A stretch of 35,578 nucleotides of DNA from positions 1-35,578 of IMG/VR virus record IMGVR_UViG_3300046517_000320. One strand, 5' to 3'. Numbering within the stretch: position 1 is the stretch's first letter; each line of letters starts with the position of its first letter. The stretch comes from a virus. Below are positions 30,126 through 35,578 of this stretch, piece by piece. The notes under the pieces are model-generated. The model did not search any database. It saw only the letters and a list, made by a program, of their open reading frames with translations, and was not told the origin of the DNA. Position numbers and translations under genes: made by a program.

Positions 30126-30708
30126 GACAACAGTCGTGCGCGAATTGATGAAGCGTTACAAAGCCATCAAGAATGTCGAACTCCCCAACAGCGCCCGACG
30201 AACCCCCATCGGTCATTTGTGCGGCCTGCACGATGACGACACTTTCAACCTTTGGTTGATGGGGCCTTACCTCGACACTTGCCAGACCGGCGGATGCGAC
30301 CTCATCAAGAACCCTTCACACATCATGGATGATGACGGCATGACCGTCATCACCCCCGGCTACTTTTCGATCATCGAGGAACGTGCGCGGGAAGGTTACC
30401 ACGTTCTCTTCGAAGGGATCGTCGCGCAGCACTGCACAGGAAAGCTCCTGGATCTTCACAGAGCCAAGCTGGACGTTCTCGTCATTGGGCTTACGACCCC
30501 TGTCGAGATTTGCATCGAACGGGTGAAAATTCGCCGCGCCGAGGGACAAGGGTACAAGAAAGAGCTAGTTCTCGACCCGAGCAACCTGATCCGTGAAGAA
30601 CGCTCCGTAAAGAACGCCCTCGCCAAACTGAAGTCTAACGGTGTCCACGTCGAGCACATGGACGTGGCCGACGCCATCAAACGAATTGCGGGGATCTTCG
30701 GATGTTAG
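30088..30708 (+). CDS. P-loop kinase, 5-hydroxymethyl-dU DNA kinase-like
   Basis: ATG with GAGGAAAG upstream, 206 residues. NVRGTNGSGKTTVVRELM is the Walker A site. LDTCQTGGCDLIKN and YHVLFEGIVAQH, then VLVIGLTTPVEICIERVKIR, LDPSNLIREERS match, from memory, the P-loop kinases that sit beside 5-hmdU-kinase-helical-domain proteins in hypermodified phages. The role would be ATP phosphorylation of 5-hydroxymethyluracil in DNA. A dNMP kinase is the alternative. Next to its probable helical partner, overlapping by seven bases. Confidence 0.7.
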   Translation: MIVNVRGTNGSGKTTVVRELMKRYKAIKNVELPNSARRTPIGHLCGLHDDDTFNLWLMGPYLDTCQTGGCDLIKNPSHIMDDDGMTVITPGYFSIIEERAREGYHVLFEGIVAQHCTGKLLDLHRAKLDVLVIGLTTPVEICIERVKIRRAEGQGYKKELVLDPSNLIREERSVKNALAKLKSNGVHVEHMDVADAIKRIAGIFGC

Positions 30709-31553
30709 AAGAAAACGTCAATCAGTTCTTCGCTACGGCTCGGGAACGTTACAACATCAAACTTCGACGGGAAGCTGGAGAACCTCCGCCGTGGACATTC
30801 GACCCTCACTTCAAGACGTGGCGATTCTGCAACGTTCATCGCGAAGACGACAAGACCACCGTTCACTTTCGCGAGAACGTTCGCAACCCACTAAAGATGG
30901 CTCCACTGTTTCATCAGCTTCGGTCGGCGTTCATTTATCGTTGGTTCAACCGAATTGAAACCAACGATATGATTCTTGATCTTCTTCGTGGTGAATGGAA
31001 CACCGAAGAAGCGAGACGGCGACTCGAAGGGTGGAGCCCACTCGTCACTGGTGCGTTTATGGTCAGTTCTCCCGCAGGGTGCAACAAGCTGGATGGCATC
31101 TTGTGGTGCATTGACACTTCACTCCCAATGCTGGAAGGCTTTCTCGGAAATTGGGGAACTGCCATTTACGGATTTGAAGGACTCAAGGGTTGGTGGAAGC
31201 ATCTCAAGACCCTACCCTACATGGGCGGATTCATGGCCTACGAGCTGGTCTCCGACCTTCGCTGGACTCCCCTTCTGGACAAGGCACCTGACATCATGAC
31301 GTGGGCCAATCCGGGTCCTGGTGCCCAACGTGGGCTGAGCTGGCTCACGCACGACGACAACACAATCAAAATCGACCAAGACGATGTTCAACCGTCGATG
31401 CAGGAACTCCTTGCAAGGGCTGGAGATTCTGCGTATTGGCCTAAGGAGTGGCGTTCTTGGGAGATGCGTGAAGTTGAGCACTGGCTCTGCGAATACGACA
31501 AATGGGAGCGCTCAAACCACGGTCAGTCACAAAAGCGGAGGTACTCGTACTAA
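30702..31553 (+). CDS. 5-hmdU DNA kinase helical-domain (HMUDK_hel) protein
   Basis: ATG overlapping the kinase stop, 283 residues. FATARERYNIKLRREAGEPP, WRFCNVHREDD, GAFMVSSPAG, GGFMAYELVSDLRWTPLL, DIMTWANPGPGAQRGLSWL, EMREVEHWLCEYDKWERSN follow the pattern of the HMUDK_hel family, predicted to work on base-modified DNA with the kinase. The highly conserved MTWANPGPGAQRGL block makes the family call firm. Here kinase and helical parts are separate genes. Stop overlaps the next start (TAATG). Confidence 0.8.
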   Translation: MLEENVNQFFATARERYNIKLRREAGEPPPWTFDPHFKTWRFCNVHREDDKTTVHFRENVRNPLKMAPLFHQLRSAFIYRWFNRIETNDMILDLLRGEWNTEEARRRLEGWSPLVTGAFMVSSPAGCNKLDGILWCIDTSLPMLEGFLGNWGTAIYGFEGLKGWWKHLKTLPYMGGFMAYELVSDLRWTPLLDKAPDIMTWANPGPGAQRGLSWLTHDDNTIKIDQDDVQPSMQELLARAGDSAYWPKEWRSWEMREVEHWLCEYDKWERSNHGQSQKRRYSY

Positions 31554-32548
31554 TGTACGTCATCGAAGCCAGAAACGTAAACGACGCTGCTCAGCACGCG
31601 TACAATGTCATCAACAAAATTGGAGTCGAACGTGGGAGCCGTAACGGTCCAGTACTTGTCTCTCCATATCCCGTCACTACCGTTTATCTCCGGCCCTGGG
31701 AGCGTGTGCTGTTTGGTGAAAAACGAGACGCAAATCCGTTCTTTCACCTATACGAATCCATGTGGATGCTGGCAGGTAGACGAGATCTTGATCCTCTTCT
31801 TCGTTACGTCAAGAACTTCTCCCAGTTCAGCGACGACACTTCCACTCTTCACGGAGCCTACGGGTATCGTTGGCGAAAGATGTTCGGAACCGACCAGCTC
31901 GACGTGATCGTCGAACGTCTCAAAAAGAATCCGGAAGACCGACGCTGTGTTCTCCAAATGTGGAGTGCCATTCACGACCTCGACATTAACTCTCGTGACA
32001 TACCTTGCAACGATACCGCTACGTTTCAAATCGGTCACGACGGTAAGCTAAATCTCGTGGTCTTTTGCCGTAGCAACGATATCGTTCTTGGGTGCTACGG
32101 GGCGAACGCGGTTCACTTCTCTTTTCTGCTGGAATACATGGCGGTGAGAATTGGTGTGCCGATGGGGACGTATTCTCAAGTCAGTGTGAATTGGCACGCC
32201 TACATCTCGACTCTCGACAAGTTGAAGTACGATACGTCGCTCGACATTCAACCCTACGACAATCTGGACACCATTCCAATTCCTTTCGAGAACACTGACA
32301 GGTGCCTCTTAGACCTGCTGAAAAACGTGGACGAACAGGATCAACGGGAAGACCTATTCAATACCCCTTGGATGGACACCGTGTGGCGAGTCATGTTGGC
32401 CCATCAACGTTACCGTCTTTATCCACCACCGTATCGGTTTGAATTTTCGTTGAACGCCCTCGCTAAGTCGGTTCACGTCACCAACGATTGGATCGTTGGG
32501 GCAACACAATGGCTCGAACGACGTTATCGGACCTGGAGAGACCACTAA
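31553..32548 (+). CDS. Thymidylate synthase family protein, probable dUMP hydroxymethylase
   Basis: ATG overlaps the previous stop, 331 residues. RRCVLQMWSA, then DIPCNDTATFQI holds the catalytic Cys152, with Asn where classical synthases have His (PCH). LNLVVFCRSNDIVLG and GANAVHFSFLLEY match the substrate site. The Asn there suggests a uracil substrate, not cytosine. SVNWHAY follows. The form PCN plus RSND...GANAVHFS is what I associate with TS-like proteins of base-modified phages, so dUMP hydroxymethylation to hmdUMP is favoured over ordinary methylation. It would supply the first step of the pathway. Confidence 0.75.
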   Translation: MYVIEARNVNDAAQHAYNVINKIGVERGSRNGPVLVSPYPVTTVYLRPWERVLFGEKRDANPFFHLYESMWMLAGRRDLDPLLRYVKNFSQFSDDTSTLHGAYGYRWRKMFGTDQLDVIVERLKKNPEDRRCVLQMWSAIHDLDINSRDIPCNDTATFQIGHDGKLNLVVFCRSNDIVLGCYGANAVHFSFLLEYMAVRIGVPMGTYSQVSVNWHAYISTLDKLKYDTSLDIQPYDNLDTIPIPFENTDRCLLDLLKNVDEQDQREDLFNTPWMDTVWRVMLAHQRYRLYPPPYRFEFSLNALAKSVHVTNDWIVGATQWLERRYRTWRDH

Positions 32549-32814
32549 TGGCTATCCTCCTTTCGGATCTAAACCTTGCTACAATCGGCCCGGAAGCAAT
32601 GGAACGAATTTCACGACAGACAATGCCTGCATGTGGATCTTGTAAGTATTGGAGTAAAGGCACGATTCAAAATCAGAAAGGATTCCCAATAGGAAATTGT
32701 AAGAAAATTCATTGGCAAGATATCAAAGACGGTACACTGGCCGCTTGTGAATCTCCTGGTGAATTGGAAACACGTTCCGATTTTGGATGCACTATGTGGG
32801 AGACAAAATCATGA
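32548..32814 (+). CDS. Cys-rich small protein, probable zinc binding (88 aa)
   Basis: ATG overlaps the TS stop (TAATG). CGSCKYW, GNCKK, CESPGE and FGCTMWE resemble a small Cys-rich protein common in phages (four or five Cys). The N-terminus is helical. Function unknown. It overlaps the next start (ATGA), between TS and NDK. Confidence 0.65.
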   Translation: MAILLSDLNLATIGPEAMERISRQTMPACGSCKYWSKGTIQNQKGFPIGNCKKIHWQDIKDGTLAACESPGELETRSDFGCTMWETKS

Positions 32815-33368
32815 GCTACACAATCGCACTCATCAAGCCTGACGCAGTTCAACGGAGATTGGTTGGCTTAATCATCTCCAGGGTTGAAGAAACGGGACTC
32901 GGCATTGTCGCAATGAAGATGCTTCACAGCAGCGGATGGAACGCCAAAGCGTTCTATTCTCGGCAGCACTTCGGAAAGCCGTATTACCGCGATCTTTGCA
33001 CGTTCATGCTTGCAGGAGATAGCTTCGGTCTCGTCTTGTCAGGAACGGACGCTATCATGACGTGGCGGGATAAGATGGGTTCCTTCAACACTCGTGCTGA
33101 AGGGACCATCCGCGGGGACTTCATGTTGAAGGATGCCCGTCCAATGGAGAACCTCGTCCACGGTTCTGACAGTCTGGAGAGCTATGCTTACGAATACAAC
33201 GTTCTCTTCGGGCAGCCTGTCAAACTGGGAGACGTATCACGGTGCGTTTGCAACCATTTTCACTTACTGACGAATGAGTTGCAAGAAGGAATCGAAAACA
33301 CCCGCACGGAACGATGTGCTCAATGTGGGTGTCTACACTTCGTCGCAGGAGAGTTGGTCAGGAAGTAA
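32811..33368 (+). CDS. Nucleoside diphosphate kinase with C-terminal zinc extension
   Basis: ATG overlaps the previous stop, 185 residues. Residues 1-137 are NDK: SYTIALIKPDAVQRRLVG, GTIRGDF, and NLVHGSDSLES with the phospho-accepting His. The C-terminus adds CVCNHFH and CAQCGCLHF, a likely zinc site absent from ordinary ~150-residue NDKs. It makes dNTPs from dNDPs, here perhaps including hmdUTP. NDK genes are uncommon in phages, so its place beside a dUMP hydroxymethylase is meaningful. Confidence 0.88.
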   Translation: MSYTIALIKPDAVQRRLVGLIISRVEETGLGIVAMKMLHSSGWNAKAFYSRQHFGKPYYRDLCTFMLAGDSFGLVLSGTDAIMTWRDKMGSFNTRAEGTIRGDFMLKDARPMENLVHGSDSLESYAYEYNVLFGQPVKLGDVSRCVCNHFHLLTNELQEGIENTRTERCAQCGCLHFVAGELVRK

Positions 33369-33385
33369 TCCATTAAGGAGAAAGT

Positions 33386-33781
33386 ATGAGAAAGACAAAG
33401 AAGCACCTTGGCCGTAAGTTTTCGGAAGTTCTCAACGGGAAGAGTTTCGACGAGCATGTCGAAATTATCGGTGACCCTGAAGAAGTCAGGAATACCGTCG
33501 TAAAAGAGATGCTCGATGAAGTTGATAAGCGGGTGGTTTCTGCCTCCGTCAATCACCCGTCGCACTACGGCGGAAAGAACGACAAGTTCGAGCACATCAA
33601 GGTCGCCGAGGCAAAGGGTTGGGACGGAGACGCCTACATCTACAACCTGACGCGCTACATTTGGCGTCTCGAATTCAAAGACGGCAAGATCACAAATCTG
33701 AAAGACGCCCAGCCTGTGATTCAGGAACTCAAGAAGGCCCTGTTCTATCTCCAGCGCAGGGTCAGCAGACTCGAGAAGTGA
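33386..33781 (+). CDS. DUF3310 (SaV-like) protein
   Basis: ATG with AAGGAGAAAG upstream, 131 residues. VNHPSHYGGKNDKFEHI, then EAKGWDGDAYIYNLTRYIWR match DUF3310, a common phage family of unknown role sometimes called nucleotide-kinase-like. The N-terminal ~50 residues are an extra acidic-basic helical part and the C-terminus is a basic helix (KALFYLQRRVSRLEK). Confidence 0.82.
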   Translation: MRKTKKHLGRKFSEVLNGKSFDEHVEIIGDPEEVRNTVVKEMLDEVDKRVVSASVNHPSHYGGKNDKFEHIKVAEAKGWDGDAYIYNLTRYIWRLEFKDGKITNLKDAQPVIQELKKALFYLQRRVSRLEK

Positions 33782-33782
33782 C

Positions 33783-33959
33783 ATGACCGAATCCAAAGGT
33801 GGAATCACCTTTCTTGAACTCTTGCTGGTCGTATTCGTTACACTCAAACTCTGCAAGGTAATCTCCTGGTCCTGGTGGTACGTGATGACACCTCTCTGGA
33901 TTCCTGTTCTACTTGCGCTGATAGTGTTTGTCGGAGCCTGGATCTGGAACCATAAATGA
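33783..33959 (+). CDS. Small phage membrane protein (58 aa)
   Basis: ATG one base after the DUF3310 stop. Two hydrophobic helices (FLELLLVVFVTLKLC and PVLLALIVFVGAWIW) joined by a Trp-rich turn (VISWSWWYVMTPLW). This pattern recurs in small two-helix phage membrane proteins of unknown role. Stop overlaps the next start (ATGA). Confidence 0.7.
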   Translation: MTESKGGITFLELLLVVFVTLKLCKVISWSWWYVMTPLWIPVLLALIVFVGAWIWNHK

Positions 33960-34198
33960 AGGGAGTTATCTTCAAACTCGTATTGAACCGTGGTTTCGGG
34001 TTCATTCGAGGCGACAATGGAGTCGCCTACTTCTTTCACGCACGAGAAGTCATCCCTACTTTTGCCTTCGACATCATGCGTGAAGGAATGGCTGTTGAGT
34101 TCATATCAGATATCTGTGAAAAGGGACCACGGGCGGAGAAGGTTCGAGTCGACAAATCCCTTGAACTGAAAGCAGCGAATGCGAGAAAGTTAAAGTAA
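33956..34198 (+). CDS. Cold-shock domain protein (80 aa)
   Basis: ATG overlaps the previous stop. RGFGFIRGDNGVAYFFHARE contains the RNP1 (GFGFI) and RNP2-like (YFFH) segments of the cold-shock OB fold, and GPRAEKVRV matches its last strand. Binds single-stranded RNA or DNA. Probable RNA chaperone or ssDNA-binding role in infection. Confidence 0.8.
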   Translation: MKGVIFKLVLNRGFGFIRGDNGVAYFFHAREVIPTFAFDIMREGMAVEFISDICEKGPRAEKVRVDKSLELKAANARKLK

Positions 34199-34199
34199 T

Positions 34200-35578
34200 A
34201 TGGATCTGTCACGTTCACGAATCCCGCCGTTCGACCACCAGAGGGTCGGCGTTGACAAACTCGTTATGTGGAACGAGCCCAGCGTCGGCCGCATTCACGG
34301 TGGATGCTTTGCTTTGTTCGACGAAATGGGAGCGGGCAAAACAAAGCAAGTCATTGATGCAGCACAAATCCTATTTGAAATAGGAGAAATTGACCTTGTA
34401 ATTGTCATCACTCCTAACACCGTTCGACCAGTCTGGGTCGATCCCGACTTTGGAGAACTGGAAAAGCATTCTTGGGAAGATCTCCCAGTTGCTTGGACCG
34501 AATATCGTCAGAAAACTCGATCCTGGGGGCGAGGGCCGAAGGCTGACCGACGCCTTGATTGGATCGTGACGAACTACGATTTCATTCGTAAGCACGAGCG
34601 GCTGGAATACTTGCTCCAGTTTGCTGGCCCTAAGACCATGCTCGTGTTGGACGAATCAACAGCGATTAAGAACCCAACGACTCAGCAATTCAAGGCTTGC
34701 CTGAAACTGAGGCGGCTCTGTAAGCGCGTTATAATCCTTAACGGTACACCTATCGCTAACAACCCTGGTGATCTGTTTGCCCAGATGTACATACTCGACC
34801 CGAAGATCATAGACCAGAAGAACTGGTTCTACTTCCGTTCGCGATATGGGATCTTGGGTGGGTTCAAGGCAAAGCAGATTGTCGGTTGGCGAGACGTTGA
34901 AGACTTGCAACGTCGCATCGCCCCATACTGCCTAAGACGGCTGAAGATGGACTGTCTCGACCTTCCACCGAAGCTAGATCCGGTGATTGTGCAGACAACG
35001 TTGACTCCTCCAACGTGGAAGATCTACAAAGACATGCGCGATGACATGCTAGCGTGGCTGGATACGCAGACTGTAGCAATCTCATCTCAAGCTGCCGTCA
35101 AGGCCATGCGCCTCGCACAAATTACGAGCGGGTTTCTTGGTGGAATTGAGGACGTTGACTTGCCAGAGCCGACCCCGACCGGACCGACCGAAACTGACGC
35201 TAGCCGGCCGCCGTGGGTGCCCGTCCTGGCGTCGGTAAACGGCCCTGGGAGGCCAAACGGGAACCCGGCCGACCCTTCACCCCTGCCGGCCGGTTTGGAC
35301 GGCCCCACGCGGGAAATTGGCTCCGAAAAACTGGAAACACTTCTCGACTGGATTGGTGAACGTCTCGAAAACGAACCCAACTTTAAGCTGATGGTTTGGT
35401 GCCGATTTCGTGTCGAACTTCAGCGATCAGTGCGCGCCATCGAAGCCAGGTTTCCTCACGTTCAGGTAGGTTCTATCATCGGTGGGCAGAAGGCGGATGA
35501 CAGACAGCGATCATTAAGCCTGCTTCATCCTAACACGGCGCCCGAGGGTCCTGTCGTTGTTCTCGGTATCACGCAAAC
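34200..35578 (+). CDS. SNF2-type (SF2) helicase / ATPase, 3' truncated by window
   Basis: ATG one base after the previous stop, with no clear ribosome site. 459 residues are visible and the frame runs off the window. DEMGAGKTKQ is Walker A, LVLDESTAIKN the DExx box, and LNGTPIANNP motif III, with an SNF2-like LRRLKMDCLDLPPK segment. Residues ~321-375 are a GC-rich, Pro/Gly-rich block (PEPTPTGPTET and onward) between the two RecA lobes, the place where dispersed repeats sit. Phage members of this class unwind or remodel DNA at forks. Frame is intact through the insert. Confidence 0.88.
   Translation, partial: MDLSRSRIPPFDHQRVGVDKLVMWNEPSVGRIHGGCFALFDEMGAGKTKQVIDAAQILFEIGEIDLVIVITPNTVRPVWVDPDFGELEKHSWEDLPVAWTEYRQKTRSWGRGPKADRRLDWIVTNYDFIRKHERLEYLLQFAGPKTMLVLDESTAIKNPTTQQFKACLKLRRLCKRVIILNGTPIANNPGDLFAQMYILDPKIIDQKNWFYFRSRYGILGGFKAKQIVGWRDVEDLQRRIAPYCLRRLKMDCLDLPPKLDPVIVQTTLTPPTWKIYKDMRDDMLAWLDTQTVAISSQAAVKAMRLAQITSGFLGGIEDVDLPEPTPTGPTETDASRPPWVPVLASVNGPGRPNGNPADPSPLPAGLDGPTREIGSEKLETLLDWIGERLENEPNFKLMVWCRFRVELQRSVRAIEARFPHVQVGSIIGGQKADDRQRSLSLLHPNTAPEGPVVVLGITQ
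35200..35293 (+). repeat. Dispersed GGCCGG element inserted in frame in the helicase gene
   Basis: CTAGCCGGCCG at 35200-35210 is followed by a second run: GGCGTCGGTAAAC (35228-35240), AAACGGGA (35255-35262), CCGGCC then GACCCTT (35265-35277) and GCCGGCCG (35285-35292). The order matches the intergenic copy at 21852-21916. It adds about 50 residues without breaking the helicase frame. Confidence 0.6.

Noticed and set aside
33320-34039. 239-codon minus-strand frame across the DUF3310 and membrane genes
   Set aside because: The plus-strand genes here have recognised families and good ribosome sites. The antisense frame has none.
35087-35380. Minus-strand frame over the helicase insert
   Set aside because: It is a product of GC-rich composition, while the helicase frame is continuous with motifs on both sides.

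Overview
The window is part of the genome of a tailed double-stranded DNA bacteriophage (Caudoviricetes, probably a siphovirus). A tape-measure C-terminus and tail-tip proteins lie at the left. A dense early/metabolic region of short genes with overlapping start and stop codons fills the rest. No capsid, terminase, integrase or tRNA gene is visible. The host cannot be read from the sequence. Promoters are sigma70-like (TTGACA, 16-17 bp, TAnnnT), ribosome sites are AGGAGG-like, and some transcripts look leaderless. Overall base composition is roughly balanced, with a clearly GC-richer island at about 9.35-10.7 kb and a GC-rich in-frame block near 35.2 kb.

Layout. (1) 1-7073, plus strand: tail genes, namely the tape-measure C-terminus, a small protein, a tail-hub protein split over two reading frames with a LamG-like domain between the halves, and a tail-tip protein with a carbohydrate-binding-like insert. 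(2) 7092-8518, minus strand: a five-gene operon led by an HNH nuclease. (3) 8519-9098: a non-coding divergent region with a seven-unit array of hairpins (variable stems, conserved loop), a DnaA-box-like site, a 16-bp palindrome and a fragment of a dispersed repeat. (4) 9099-10704: short units, each with its own promoter, including two GC-rich genes bounded by near-identical terminators. (5) 10797-20614: a long run of mostly small proteins, many with CxxC pairs, plus DNA ligase, a SASA-type esterase and DNA polymerase A. (6) 20664-21846: VRR-NUC-like nuclease, a ribbon-helix-helix protein and an HD phosphohydrolase. (7) 21950-33368: a probable DNA base-hypermodification island. (8) 33386-end: DUF3310, membrane and cold-shock proteins, and an SNF2-type helicase running off the window.

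How the genes may work together. A thymidylate-synthase-family protein (probable dUMP hydroxymethylase), a P-loop kinase of the 5-hmdU DNA kinase type, a 5-hmdU-DNA-kinase-helical-domain protein, a candidate amino acid:DNA transferase, a class II glutamine amidotransferase with an amidoligase, and five tandem GT-A-like glycosyltransferases together suggest a thymine whose 5-hydroxymethyl group is activated on DNA and then decorated with amino-acid/amide and possibly sugar groups. This pathway is inferred from family resemblance, not demonstrated.

Transcription is punctuated by eight related promoters whose spacers carry a GTTTnAAAC-like palindrome, which suggests one phage regulator acting on all of them.
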